Shown here one piece after another: positions 22,901-33,088 of a stretch of DNA of 64,000 bases (the first letter of the stretch is position 1; every line of letters begins with the position of its first letter). Both the position numbers and the translations under genes were made by a program. The notes beneath the pieces are model-generated. The model saw only the letters and a list, made by a program, of their open reading frames with translations, was not told where the DNA came from and made no database searches. Source of the stretch: Phlebotomus papatasi (lineage: Eukaryota > Arthropoda > Insecta > Diptera > Psychodidae); NCBI RefSeq assembly GCF_024763615.1, contig NC_077222.1, positions 62,992,001 to 63,056,000 on the forward strand, in the 5' to 3' direction.

Positions 22901-25900
22901 GCAATTACGTACAAACATTAAAAAAGTAACTTTAGGTAGTCAGGAAAAATTATTTTCTTTATGGGACACCGGTGTCCCAATCGTCCGTAAAGGGATAAAA
23001 GTCAAGGAGTTGCTTCTTCGAGTTGAGATATTACAATTTCGATGGTATGGTCATGTTTAACGCATGAATGAAGAAACATTCCCCAGAAAAGCTATATGAA
23101 TGCCATTGTGAAGTGTCGACCTCGGGGCAGAGCTAGGACAAGGTGGCTGAATCAAATTCAGGATCTTGCCTTGTAGTGCCTTAGGATTGGTGGAGGATCG
23201 ACAAGCGGGGGCTGTTAGCCTTGATGTCAAGGACCCACGACCTCAATAGGGATAAGCGGTTAAAAATTATGATGATGATTCTTTCATGAAATCAATAACT
23301 GCGATTTTTTCGTAATCGTTGGCTACAGAAAATACTACTGTTCTTTCAGCTTCTTGATTTAGCTCTAATTACTAGTTAGAACATCTTTAATTTAAAAACA
23401 ATCACCTGATATAACCAGGCTTGCCGATCGGTCATTATGCAGTAGACTTACATCTCCGGATATATAAAGAATAAGGGGGCAGTTTCACACGTACACACTT
23501 ATAAAATTTTATTTTTATTTTGCCTTGGAATTGTGTCACATATTTTTTCCCCTCTTCTACTGATAGAATCCCTCTTATTCTATTTTCCAGGTGAAAAGAT
23601 AATCCTTGCTGGTGACTCAGCAGGAGCCAATTTGAATTTAAGTTGCATCCTTAAGTGCATAGAATTCGGAATTAGAAAGCCCGATGGTGTTCTTTTGATG
23701 TATTGTCCGGTTCTCGTGAGCTTTGTCGTTAGTCCAGCACGTCTATTGTGCCTGATGGATCCATTGTTGCCATTTAGCTTTATGATGAGTTGCCTGAAAG
23801 CTTACACGTGCCCCAATGAGGAAGATGACGGGAAAATTGAGAGAAATCGTCGAAGAGTAACCCAACTGCTAAATACTAGCAAAGCTACATCCCTAATTGC
23901 ATCCTCATCTAGCACTACAATAACACCCAATGACTCCAAAATAGTCATGATTCACAAGACATCAGATTCAGATTCCACCAACAGAACAGCCGCCACAGTA
24001 ATGGCTCAAAATGCCAAGGAATTATCTGACAAAGCACCTGACGAAGATCAACTCTCCGATCTATCCCTGGACACCTCGACTTGGGACAAATTGTCCGAAA
24101 CGGATTTACAAAATGCCTCAGCACCCTTCAAAAGTCCAATGAGCGATACTCTCAGCGATACAATGGCTTCAGCCTCACTCAGGAGTCACACAGTGGGAAA
24201 TACAGAAGTACCCAGTCCAGATGAAAGCAATGGCACATCCCTTGAAGAAGATTCCCAACCCATAACAATTCATAAACCCATGCAGAATGGAGTAGAACAT
24301 GAATTCTTCGAGGAGTACCACGTGGAAGTTCACGAACCGGCAGTTCCATCCTCGCAATACGTTTCCAGCTTTATCGAAAGGTAAGTACCTATTTGACTAA
24401 TTTCACTGAATCTTTTTTAGACGCTGTGAAATATTTCTGGTAATCCTAATTTTAAATAACTGCATTATTTGTGGTAGAATTAAATTTCCTCTCCATCAAA
24501 CCAATTTTTTTTTTTTTTTAGAAATATGAGATTTTCTTTAGATGGGAGACGTTGAGGCAATTTAACAAATAAAATTGATAAGGATAAAAGCTTTCTGCTA
24601 CTGAAGCAGTATCTAAGCTCCAAATTAGTCACAAAAACATGAATTTCGTAACGCTTCTTGTTTATGTTCTGTAGCTGATTTTATAAACTGCATAAAAATA
24701 AAACGTTTTTGTAGGTTTTATTTTAATTAATTTCTGAAATTAATTAAAGTCAAAGCAACATAAATTGTAATAATTTACTAATTTTTTTCATGATTATGAT
24801 AACGCAGTATATAGTAAGGGAGATTGGGGCAAAAAATCTCAAATTGAAAAACTCAAAATTCAAAATCTTCCAGAATAAAACAGATAGCTGCTTAAATTTT
24901 TTTCTATGGATAGCCTCCATAGACCTTGTTCAATGTTGTAAGTTTCTTAGAACTCGAACAAGGAATTTATAAAATAAAAAATATCGCATTTTTTAGCCCT
25001 ATTTTTGAAATATTTTCCTTGCAAAAGATATCAATTATTACCTACTTATTTTCCAAAATTGATGCACTGGTGAATATTTCCTAAATTATTTGGATTCTTT
25101 GAATACAAACCCGCTATCTATTTTAGAATTTTGCAAAGATTCTTTTCTCCAGAAATCCATTTATTAAAAATGACCACTTGGGGTAAAAAGTAACAAAAAG
25201 GTATGGAGCAAAAAGTAACAAAAACCGAAGCAATTTCTGATGTCTCACGGCGAAAAGAAAAATCAATGCCATGTGTCGCCGCTTGTTGTTTGCATTAGTC
25301 AAACGATTTGCAGTCTTTTTTATGTTTTTTTTCTAAAATAGCTTGAAAAGCGCTTTTCTCGTTCAGATAGAGAAAACGGCGTTTTACAAAGGTGTATATT
25401 TAAATGAATAAATTTTCTATGAAAATATGTGTTCTAGGTATTTTTCAAATTTACGGAAGCCCATATTGAAGCGAATCAAAAAAGTGATAATACCCCATGC
25501 CTGGTACTATTTACCCCAGCATTTTTGGGAATGGCCACAAAATTGCCTTTTAGAAAACCGCTAGATAAACGTGTTTCCTTACAAAATAGATGAAAATTAC
25601 TTTCACAAAGTTGTAGAGCGGTAAATTTCCTATAAAATTGCGCTAATTAGGAATTTCTGAGGCGCTTGAGTAGATTGTAAAAAAATTAAATATCCGTTTT
25701 GTGACTTTTTGCCCCAGTCTTCCCTACTGAATAAATTTTAAAACAGTTTCGATAATTTTTCTTCAAGTTTTGAAAGAACGAGAGGTGTATGTTACAGAAA
25801 AGTTTATGGATATGTTTTCTGTGACTAATAAACCCTATAAATAACTAAATTGCGGTTTTAGAAGTACAGAATCGCGTCGAGCTGGTCAAGCCAGTTTAAT

Positions 25901-28900
25901 CCATTTGGTTCGACCGCTGAGAACAGTTTGTTAGACGCGATTCCCTACCCCCAAAATTGAATTCAAAATCGAATTTCATGTATACCGAGTTGCGAACATT
26001 GCCTGTAAAGAATCTCAGCTACCATAAGCTTATCTGGGCTTATCACTGGTCATTTTCTATTCTCAATAGTTTGAGTACAGAAGACAAACGAAAGAAAAAA
26101 CAAACATCAGAGATAAAGTCCGGTCAAATTCGGTATAGTAAGGGTTGGCTAGGGGTATAGTGGGGTGGGGTTGGGACTTATGCGACCTGTCATCAGAAAG
26201 ATCTTATTTTCAGATACAAAATACTAAAATTTCATAGAAATTGCTTCAAAACACTGAAGATATTTTCCGGTCAAGTTACTTTGCTTTATAGCTCGGATCA
26301 GAGTAGAGCTAGGGCGAAGTACGACCAACCATAGGAAAGCACTTAACCTCAGCTACAACATACAAAAATTTGATCGAAATTGAAAATGTAATGGCGCTGG
26401 CACACCTTTTCAATTTAGTGAAATTCAATCGATTGAAATTTTACCTCTTACACTTTCAAACTGAAATCAGATACAGCTGTCTCATTCTGTCAAATGAAAT
26501 TTAAAATTGAAATTGAAAATGAAATTGAAATTTCAATTTTCATTTGACAGAAAGAGAAAAATATATCTTATTTCAGTTTGAAAGAGTAAGAGGTTAAAAT
26601 TTCAATCGATTGAATTTCAGTAAATTGAAAAGGTGTGCCAGCGCCATAAGTTCAGTAATATTTTACATCGAATTTTCGAAAATAGATTTTTGACTAATGA
26701 CCCTTCAATTAAATCGTATGAAGTTAAGTTGTTCAGAAAAATTGTAGCAATTAACAACAGCTTTCCAAAATCACATGTTTTTCAAATTTTCTAACAATTA
26801 GATCCGGAGATATGGCAATTTTAAAATTAAAATGTTAACCCTATAGCTTTAATCCGGTGGGTCGAAGGGTTACTTATGTCTTGTTTTTTAGTTAAAAGCT
26901 GGTAAGGTTCAGTTATAAAATCTATAAAATATTTAAATTTGAGACTGATATATCATATGCTATAGAGGGGCTTAATTTTTGAAAAAACAAAATTTTGGGG
27001 AATGGAACTTATATCATTTCCAGGATTCTTTCGACTGGTAGGCCGCGGTACCTCACGGAGCTTGTGGTTGCTGGATCATCTTCCAGGTCTTCGTGTCTCC
27101 ATGTGCCTGGTTCAGGGAGTCGTAATTTTCGCAACTCCATATTTGTGGAGGGTGTCATTCTCTGGAATGCCTTGCCTAGGGAGCGAAAGAGGGGGCTTAT
27201 CTTGAGTCATGTGGCCTCCATTCACAACTCGTCCTAACTTTATGTCTAAGGCCAATTTTGATCAGAGGACAGTTTGTCCTAAGTATATTAAATAAATTGA
27301 AAAAATATAAAAAAATATCATAATCTGATCTCGTCAGCCCGATTTTAACGGCAAACCAATTTTGCCGAAAACTGCTTGTAAATATCTCTTTTCATTCTCT
27401 CGTCAGAAGCATTTGTACTACGTAGAATTGGCATGATAATCGATTTTTAGCGGGTATGATGTTCGTGTTCTATGGGGGTCGAAATCATGTTAAAGCAAAT
27501 TTTGAACTCGATCCCGATTGGGGTCCCATTTCACTTCGGACCACAGAAGCTTATGCCCTAGATACACTTACGACTTAAGCCGATATACTGCTTAACGTAA
27601 TTATAATCAAAATGATGATCAGATTATAAATATTTCCATCAGTTTGCGACTAAACCGTCTCTCGACTTAAGCAGAGAAATGGCTTGGTTAGTGGGAAACT
27701 GATGGAAATTTAGTCAATCATTATTTTGATTATATTTATGTTAAGACGTCTCTCAGCTTAAGAAGTCGTAAGTCATAAGGGCATTAGACTGTAAGGAATC
27801 TCAGATAAAAAGTTCCAATTCAACGATTTTCTTCGGTTTTTCTTGGTTTAACTATAAAAAATTCTAAAGAAAATTGAAAAAATGTTTTAGATTTTTTGTT
27901 CGTATAAGAATTACAAGCTGAATATTTCCAAAGATTAGGGAGTGCTGTGACAAGGCGCTCCCGTAAACTACTCATTAATTCGCAATTTAGCAACATCTTT
28001 TTTCGAAAAAAATGGTCTCAAAATTCATTCTGGAATTCATGGCTGAGACTGCCCTACTCTCCCTTATTCCATATTAGCTTGAAATCTAAGAAAACTGTGT
28101 AATTTAAGCTTTTCTTTTACCTCAATTTCACAATCAATTTCGTTTTTGCAGGGCTTGAAAATCGGATCATTTTATTTTATTATCTTTTATTATTGGCACA
28201 ATTATTTTTAATGCTTAAGTTTCCTTAATCTTGAACGATATGGAAAGTATTTATTATTACTGTCTTTTAAAGTTTTATATTTCATATGAGCATTCGATGT
28301 TCATATATTCCTCGTTGTTGGGGATTAAAATTATATTTTTTGTTTGATGCCATCAAGAAGATACGACGCTTCTTATGAATAATAGAATATCCCATGATTT
28401 CATAAATTAGCTTCAATTTTGCTTAAGAGAATTCTTCCTTTTCTGAATGAAGACATAAAATTCTAATACACAATAAACTCGCGAGAAAGGAATTCTTTAT
28501 TATAGGTTAATATCACATTTTTGGGTGAATATTTCGCAACACGAATATGCAAAAATTTCTCCATAAAGGCTAAATTGCCAAAAGAAATGTATATAGACGA
28601 TTACAAAGAGCTTTATCTCTCTTTTTTTTACAGATACAACCTCGAAAAGGACGAAGAACTGAGGAAGATTCAATGTGATTCTCCAACTACCTCCGAAGAT
28701 AACATAATTTTTGAAGTGGGCAAAGATACATTGAGTGTCAACTTCCTCCGAGATAGGTAATTGCACGCTTGAGCCCTTAGAAAATAAAAATAGATCCGCT
28801 TTTATGCTAAATTGAAATCCCCAACCCATTGGACTAGTTTGCAGAAGATAGCCACTAAGTTGTTTAGCATTGTAAGCCGTCCCATAAGTTACGTGCTAAA

Positions 28901-31900
28901 TTCCAGACATGTTCCACCATCCGGGAAGCGCAACTTCGATTCACTGCAGGCCAAGAGTCCATCTGAGGAATTTATCTTTCAAGTACCAAAAGATCCCTAC
29001 ATCTCACCCTATTTTGCCACTGACGAAGTGCTCAAGGAAATGCCACCGATTAAGATAATTGTAAGTATCATGAAAACAAATAAAAGATCAAGGGGGCTTT
29101 AGGTAGAGAACCTAAGTATGGGAGACGTCGAGATCCACTGACGCCAAAATTAAGCCTATTTCATTCAACCCTTCTTATTATTATCCTAAGGCCCTAGACA
29201 CACTTACGACTTAAGCCGAAAGACGACTTAATGGAAAATGATGGAAATGCACTTTAACTATTATTTCTATTACAATTACGCTAAGCCGTCTCTCGGCTAA
29301 TCCTCATGTCTGTCAAGGCCCTAAGACACCTTAGAATAATACCTGATTGTAGTAAAAAAAATGGAGTGGCGTACCTATTCACGATGAAATAGCTCTCCAA
29401 ATCAAATTTCGGTTCTGCTAAATTTATTTCAGGACACTTTTTTTAAATTTAAATTTAAAAGATAGTATATAAAGTATATTATAGATGCAATGTTTTCTTC
29501 AGTAAATATTATTTAGGTGAGATTCTTAACAATCTAACCTACTATAATCCTAACAAAATCGCATGTCTTCCGATCGGCCCCAAACTTTGCCAGAATGTGT
29601 TTGCCTACTTCCTGATCACGAATATATGGATGGCTTAACCCTTTAAGGACGATTCGGTCACCGGTGACCCAAAAATGAAATTTTTCGTATCGCTTTCTAA
29701 ATTTGTGTTTTGTTCTGAAGTCAGAAAAATGATTTTTTCTAACTCCCAATTTTTGATCTTCATGTCCTTAAAGGGTTAAAACGGTTAAAACCGTTCCCGT
29801 CCGTTCGTCCGTCCGGCTGCTATTTGGAGCTTAATAGCTCCTAAACTAAAAGAGATATCGACTTGCGGTTTTCGGCAAAGGTTATATATCGGGTGAAAAT
29901 TGCAACTTGGTGCATTGACCCCCCACCCCACACCCGTCCTTCCGCCATTTTGAAGACCCCCCTTTTTTTGTTTTCTCAATAGCTCCGTCCCTATGGCATC
30001 GAGCGGGCTCAAATTTTAGTATGTTATAGCTGGGCCTTAGGGCTTTCCATCAATATCAAACTTAAGGTCCCCCGACCCCCCTGACCCGAGCTATAAGGGT
30101 CCAAAAATTTCTTAAAATGGCCATAACTCCGGTTCTAATTGTCAGATCTTAAAAAGTGAGGGCTTTTTGGAAAGCTCTTGTGAAATGCCACTTCCCCTTC
30201 TAACATCGCAAGTTCATAAAACCACCGCTAGGGGCGCTATTTTTAAAAATAAGATTTTTAATTTTCTAAGTTAAATAACTCAAAAATTCCTTCGTGCATC
30301 GACCTGAAATTTTAGTATGTTATGGCTGCTGATTATACCTATCAAACAAAAAAATACTTAAGACGATCGATAACCCCTGACCCGAGCTATAAGGGGTCGA
30401 AGTTCGAATATTGACCGGCCTCTATCTCCGGTTCTAATTAACATATCGACCCAAATTTTGGCTTTTTGGTTTTGTCTCGATGAACACTTTCAGATGGAAT
30501 TTCAAAAAATTACCACAGGTGGCGCTGCGATAGCCTCTAAATTCATCGAAATTCAAACTCATTTTCTTCAAAAACTCCTTTGTGCAAGATAATCAAATTT
30601 TAGAGTTTTGTAGTCTAGGGTATGAGGTTTCCAGAAAGTGGCGTGGGTTCGCTGTGGTTATAATAGAACCGGAGATATGAGGGGTCAAATTTTCCAAAAT
30701 TCAAAACGCCATATCTCCGGTTCTATTTGACCGATTGCAATAAGTGAGTGCTCAAATGAAAGATCCTTATAAAATGCTACAACTTTCTAGAACATTTGAA
30801 ATTCGTAATATCAACACCAGGTGCGCCACAGTCGAAAAACCAATTTCAATATCACATAACCTCAATTATCTTGACTGTCGCTGAACCGATTTTCATGATT
30901 ACTTCGACATAATTTTAGAGGATATTTTATCTACATAGAAAAAAATATTTTGTAAAAATGTTCGTAAATGTTTGTGAATTCCTATGGAGGAGTTACGAAA
31001 TGCTCGCGAATCGTATAACCCACAAACATGTTCGTAAAAGTTTGTACTTTTTCACAAACATTTACAAAACAAAACAGACAAGATTTTACGAACATTTTTT
31101 CCGAGTTAGCTCACGTTAAGAATCTCACCTACATAAGCCAGTTAGGATTATCTGTTCCTTTCATAAAGTTTCCACATCTTGTGCGAAAATTTAGTTTCAA
31201 TATTCGAAATTATGTTTTATGAATTTTTCAAACATCAACGATTCTTTTTATACAAATTAGAGTTCCATTTACCTTTTAGTCAAGACACTATTGGAGAATG
31301 AAATTCCAGGTTTGAATGGGAAGAGTATCCTATATCTTCGAAAATATTTAGGGCGAAGTGGTGCACCTTTGAAATTGGGATTTTTCTTCTATGTTTAAAT
31401 GGAACTGAGCCATATCATATCATAATGTAATTTAGCTTCTCAATCTGTTTGTTTGTGCAGCTAAATTATATCATAAATTTACATTTTATTTAAAAATTGT
31501 TGAAAAATTCCAATTTCAAAGGTGCTTCACTTTCAAAGGTGCTCCACTTCCCCCTAGAATCGGTGTATGATATTTCATTGCTCGAAGTCTACAGAGAAGG
31601 CAGTAATATATAATCCGTCCGGCCATTACCATTAGAGGACAAACGATTAGAGATTTAAACTTGGAAAGTTCGAGGGACCCCCATAAGACGATCCTGGGAA
31701 CATTAACATGACCCTCATTTTAAACCCACCCCTCCCTCTCCCTTCAAAAACCATGCTTTTTGGGATTGCTCGAAAACGCGAAGTGGGATTTTTTTTTAAT
31801 TTTTAGATATGTTTTGTATGCATTACCAATAACCTATTACCTATCTCCATTCCGGAGAAAACTGAATGATTTGAGTGTCACTTGCTCTGATTGATGATTC

Positions 31901-33088
31901 TCTGTACTCAAATATATCTAACTTTAACTAAAGTACGTAAAATTCTCAAAATTCCTAATAACGGTTTTTTAAGGTCAAAGGTTAAAAAGGCCCTAAAGAA
32001 CGTATTTCTTAACCGATGGTATTATGTTTTGGCTCGTTGGAAAGGTCTTGGAATTACTGACAAATCTGATTCGATTCTAATTGGTGCTGAACCGGTTTCT
32101 TAACCGATGACTTATTTTTATCCGAAAATTCATTTTTTTACTCTTAAGCTATTTTGGACGATTTTTTGAGTAATTTTTTGAGCATAAATCACAAGATCGA
32201 TCACTTTGCAAATTTTAGGGACTGAAAAATTGATTTTATTTTTAATTCATTGTAATTTAGGCAACCCCCTTAACCCTCTAAAGGTGTTTTCTTTAATATG
32301 CGAAAAAAAGTTCTAAAACAATGTTTTCTAGGATAATTATGATCCAATAAAGTCGAAAAAACCATCCATTCTTCATTATCTCTTTTAGTTTAGGCGCTAG
32401 GTGAGAAAATATAAAAATTTTTTGAAATTCTTTTTGCTTCTAAAATTCACATTTTTAGTTTTTTCAAATTTTTTAAATAAAATATACAAAGTAGAAGGAC
32501 ATATCTTTCAGTAAAAAATAAATTTATTTTAGTCAGATAACTTTAAATCGGTATTTTTATGGAAATTGGAAATGAGTTTTTTTGCACAAATATTTTTTGT
32601 TGCTTTTTCTCTGACCTGTCACACAAAACTGGGAATAGCAACAAAACGAAGAGTCAAAATGAGTTTAAACTTTCAAGAGATGTTTATAAGACTATTACCG
32701 AGGACACTATAGCACTTTTAAATAAATAAAACCTTTATTGTCGCTGTAAATGTGATTTTTGTGAAGACCGCCTGGAGGCGGTCTTACCCGTTAGAGGGTT
32801 ACAGGTTTTGAAGCTTAGATTTAAGGGGACTTTTTGAGGATTGTTCTTTTATCATTGCAGACCCTCGAGATGGATCCTTGCTTGGATGATTGTGTGATGT
32901 TTGCCAAGAGACTCAAAACCGTGGGGAATCCCGTTGGACTGGACATACTCGAGGGATTGCCCCATGGCTTTCTCAATTTCACGGCTCTCTCAAAGGACGC
33001 TGCCGAAGGATCAAAATTATGCATTGAGCGAATGGCTGAGTTAATGGACATGAAAGTACCTGTCGACAAGACAAAAACCTGTTGTTGA
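7913..33088 (+). CDS. Hsl: Hormone-sensitive lipase
   Basis: Cytosolic/lipid-droplet neutral lipase hydrolysing diacylglycerol, triacylglycerol and sterol esters. Coding exons: 7913-8361, 8434-8614, 20027-20446, 20507-20768, 23591-24380, 28634-28756, 28838-29060, 32861-33088; the frame closes at every junction, giving 891 residues. The N-terminal HSL domain spans about residues 20-340. The alpha/beta-hydrolase core has the oxyanion HGGG at 373-376, GDSAG with the catalytic Ser447, Asp821 (DPCLDD) and His851 (LPHGF). Residues about 500-690 are Ser/Thr-rich and probably disordered, matching the position of the regulatory module in known HSLs. The acceptor at 28837 (TAG) is less certain: the nearby TTTGCAG at 28844 would give an out-of-frame stop. 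The second of two ATGs at 7913/7916 could also serve. Intron 2 is 11.4 kb and holds the giant palindrome. Confidence 0.96.
9508..9783. mobile_element. MITE with GGCACACCT ends
   Basis: Left end TTTATGCGTCCGGCACACCT and right end AGGTGTGCCGGAATCATAAA are inverted. Sub-terminal regions also pair (ACAAAATTCGCGTCC near 9560 with GACGCGAATTTTG near 9724; and poly-TTC/GAA blocks). The terminal motif resembles that of 26391-26647. The 150 bp upstream (9360-9507) carry a second, one-sided copy of the same interior. Confidence 0.55.
9858..9965. repeat. Small array related to the 17-bp minisatellite
   Basis: Repeated, degenerate units of the form 'tttggcttttcgggat' and 'ttttgacttttagg' bounded by CCGGTCAA at 9865 and TTGACCGG at 9959. 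The composition and spacing resemble the 17-bp units in the Vha68 introns (48755-49547 and 50860-51170). Confidence 0.45.
10398..10654. mobile_element. MITE, CACTGAG family, copy 1
   Basis: Starts CACTGAATGAGAGAAATCCG and ends TTTTCTCAGTG. The interior has the family signature: paired blocks with 'ggtgtaaatatt', 'gggttaaagttaccc' and 'ttttacacctaaaaagtg'. Oriented opposite to 19156-19407. No coding capacity. Confidence 0.75.
10682..10809. mobile_element. piggyBac-like MITE, short copy (128 bp)
   Basis: Ends TCCTTTAAGGACGAG and CGTCCTTAAAGGG, flanked on both sides by TTAA (10678-10681 and 10810-10813). TTAA duplication with CCCTTT-type termini is the hallmark of piggyBac-superfamily elements. 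It also carries the sub-terminal GTCACCAGTGAC palindrome seen in related copies (compare 29639-29775). Confidence 0.75.
12906..12985 (+). repeat. tRNA-like sequence in the left palindrome arm
   Basis: A box-A-like stretch (TGGCTCAATCGGTTAAG) is followed about 45 nt later by a box-B-like stretch (TGTTCAAATCC). No proper acceptor or anticodon stem can be drawn, so this is at best a decayed tRNA or SINE head. An identical copy lies in the other arm. Confidence 0.4.
13960..14940. repeat. Degenerate TTTTTACTGACCA repeat that switches strand
   Basis: The palindrome spacer consists of irregular ~20-30 bp units. From 13970 to about 14160 they read as AGTAAAAAATTAAAA with GTGATCAGT-like joins. From about 14220 to 14940 they read in the opposite sense as TTTTTTACTGACCA or TTTTTACTGATCA. 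The switch lies in a GC-richer stretch near 14162-14215. No coding capacity. Confidence 0.75.
15950..16029 (-). repeat. tRNA-like sequence in the right palindrome arm
   Basis: Reverse-complement duplicate of 12906-12985, with the same box-A- and box-B-like stretches on the - strand. It is there because the arm is duplicated, not as an independent insertion. Confidence 0.4.
17076..17425. mobile_element. MITE, CACTGAG family, copy 2
   Basis: Begins CACTGAGAAAAAAAGG and ends GGATTTCTCTCAGTG, flanked by TA on both sides. The terminal 60 bp match the family, but the middle (about 17145-17340) is replaced by unrelated sequence including a short GC-richer stretch, so this is a longer variant of 350 bp. 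Confidence 0.65.
18021..18941. mobile_element. TA-flanked 0.9-kb element, TAGGGGAGACTGG family, copy 1
   Basis: Ends TAGGGGAGACTGGG and CCCCGTCTCCACTA, with AAAAAGTC-type continuation. The interior is collinear with 24815-25726 and 47512-48422, including TTTCTCCAGAAATCC, GTCTCACGGCGAAAAG and CACAAAGTTGTAGAG. No intact long open frame is shared among the three copies, so it is non-autonomous. The target is TA (see 47512-48422). Confidence 0.85.
19156..19407. mobile_element. MITE, CACTGAG family, copy 3
   Basis: 252 bp from CACTGAGAAAAAAAG to CGGATTCTCTCAGTG. The interior shows the internal blocks of the family in the same order as 44536-44787. No coding capacity. Confidence 0.75.
21079..22994. 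mobile_element. piggyBac-like element, 1.9-kb copy in Hsl intron 4
   Basis: Left end CCCTTTAACGACGAGACAG and right end ATCGTCCGTAAAGGG match the family ends of 35117-36138. Both flanks read ATAA instead of TTAA. The interior is partly collinear with the 35-kb and 44-kb copies (CATCTAGCCT, GTCTGATTCGGTGTA, TAGCCCGAAAATTTAAG). It has gained about 1 kb, including a 'gtccgtccgtccgc' dispersed repeat and a 29-bp tandem array. No transposase frame. Confidence 0.65.
21985..22190 (+). repeat. 29-bp tandem repeat, about six units
   Basis: Units start with GAAATTTTTC at 22054, 22083, 22112 and 22141, giving a period of 29 bp, with diverged units on both sides. It is locally rich in GC and in CGCG (GCGGATTTTCGCGGG-like), unlike its AT-rich surroundings. 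The period is not a multiple of three, so the open frame across it is incidental. Confidence 0.75.
23010..23285 (+). mobile_element. Non-LTR retrotransposon C-terminal remnant
   Basis: The + strand reads LQFRWYGHV, a stop, then RMNEETFPRKA and, after frame changes, a WLNQIQD-like stretch. This is the C-terminal region common to many LINE reverse transcriptases ('RW.GHV.RM', 'PRGR...RW'). It ends with a GATGATGATT-type short repeat at about 23270, as in RTE-like tails. Dead copy. Confidence 0.6.
24815..25726. mobile_element. TA-flanked 0.9-kb element, TAGGGGAGACTGG family, copy 2
   Basis: Ends TAAGGGAGATTGGGGC and GCCCCAGTCTTCCCTA. Collinear along its whole length with 18021-18941 and 47512-48422. 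It differs by scattered substitutions and short indels, and no protein frame is preserved among copies. Confidence 0.85.
25868..26060. mobile_element. Partial copy of the 310-bp palindromic element
   Basis: Shares with 44941-45250 the blocks GAATCGCGTCGAGC, GACGCGATTC, TCGAATTT, CCGAGTTGC, and GAATCTCAGCTACCATAAGC then TTATCTGGGCTTATC. Only the central hairpin and one flank are present, so the left part is lost. Confidence 0.6.
26391..26647. mobile_element. 257-bp palindromic MITE
   Basis: Starts ATGGCGCTGGCACACC and ends GGTGTGCCAGCGCCAT. The arms pair almost throughout (TTTCAATCGATTGAA-type blocks, CATTTGACAG, CTCTTAC) up to a centre of AAATTGAAAT-type repeats near 26510. The GGCACACCT terminal core is shared with 9508-9783. 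Confidence 0.75.
26995..27300 (+). mobile_element. Non-LTR retrotransposon 3' end
   Basis: An open frame to TAA at about 27235 contains HVPGSGSRNFRNSIFVEG then VILWNALP, matching the 'RNS...LWNxLP' ending of jockey/CR1-type reverse transcriptase proteins. It is followed by a short 3' UTR and an A-rich tail with AATAAATTGAAAAA near 27290. The rest of the element is absent, as is usual for 5'-truncated insertions. The clade is uncertain. Confidence 0.65.
27553..27790. mobile_element. MITE with CACTTACGACTTAAGCCG ends
   Basis: Left side CTTACGACTTAAGCCG and AATTATAATCAAAATGATG pair with right side CATTATTTTGATTATA and CTTAAGAAGTCGTAAG. A related copy lies at 29188-29330 (GCCCTAGACACACTTACGAC start). 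Probably a small inverted-repeat element. Confidence 0.55.
29188..29330. mobile_element. Small MITE related to 27553-27790
   Basis: Starts AAGGCCCTAGACACACTTACG, cut here to its first part, and contains CGACTTAAGCCG and its partner CGTCTCTCGGCTAA. It ends near GTCAAGGCCCTAAGACA. Arms are diverged. Confidence 0.45.
29505..30900 (+). repeat. Dispersed repeat, copy 2, with 'atctccggttctaa' motif region
   Basis: Positions 29505-29930 match 1-290 in inverse. From 29930 to 30900 the sequence is less AT-rich and repeats phrases such as CTCCGGTTCTAAT, GGGGCGCTAT, CCTGACCCGAGCTATAAGG and GAAATTTTAGTATGTTA several times. The same phrases recur near 2130-2230, 58290-58510 and 60400-60650. No coding frame. 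The element type is unknown. Confidence 0.6.
29639..29775. mobile_element. piggyBac-like MITE nested in a dispersed repeat
   Basis: 137 bp from CCCTTTAAGGACGATTCGG to TGTCCTTAAAGGG, flanked by TTAA at 29635-29638 and 29776-29779. It contains GGTCACCGGTGACC just inside the left end. The related repeat at 1-290 lacks it, so the insertion is documented by comparison within the window. Confidence 0.85.
30935..31095. repeat. 'ttcgtaaatgtttgtg' repeat
   Basis: Repeated TTCGTAAA, TTTGTGAA, CACAAACAT and TTTACGAAC words in both orientations, beginning AAAAAAATATTTTGTAAAA. It is homologous to 42766-43122, which is longer and more clearly palindromic. Confidence 0.6.
31349..31556. mobile_element. MITE, TAGGGGAAAG family
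   Basis: Starts TAGGGCGAAGTGGTGCACC and ends GGTGCTCCACTTCCCCCTA. Interior blocks (TTTGAAATTGGGATTTTTC and AAATTCCAATTTCAAAGG) pair with each other and match 5909-6105. Confidence 0.65.
32274..32798. mobile_element. piggyBac-like MITE with CCCTCTAA ends
   Basis: Left end TTAACCCTCTAAAGG and right end CGTTAGAGGGTTA are inverted. TTAA precedes the left end and TTAC follows the right end, consistent with one decayed TTAA. Just inside the right end is a perfect small hairpin (AAGACCGCC, loop, GGCGGTCTT at about 32763-32785). No coding frame. Confidence 0.55.

Larger units (their letters stand above)
20769..23590 (+). other. Hsl intron 4
   Basis: Donor GTTCGT (a G|GT junction within a Gly codon) and acceptor TTTTCCAG. 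Apart from the piggyBac-like element (21079-22994) and the LINE remnant (23010-23285), the rest (20769-21078 and 23286-23590) shows nothing recognisable. A run of open frame from 23533 into the exon is intron sequence. Confidence 0.6.
24381..28633 (+). other. Hsl intron 5
   Basis: Donor GTAAGT and acceptor TTTTTTACAG. It contains elements at 24815-25726, 25868-26060, 26391-26647, 26995-27300 and 27553-27790. The remaining stretches (24381-24814, 26061-26390, 26648-26994 and 27791-28633) have no recognisable gene. Confidence 0.6.
29061..32860 (+). other. Hsl intron 7
   Basis: Donor GTAAGT and acceptor ATCATTGCAG. Contents: a small inverted-repeat element at 29188-29330, dispersed repeats 29505-30900 with the nested MITE 29639-29775, a repeat at 30935-31095, a MITE at 31349-31556, a motif repeat near 31616-31690, and a piggyBac-like element at 32274-32798. 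Nothing else was recognised. Confidence 0.6.
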
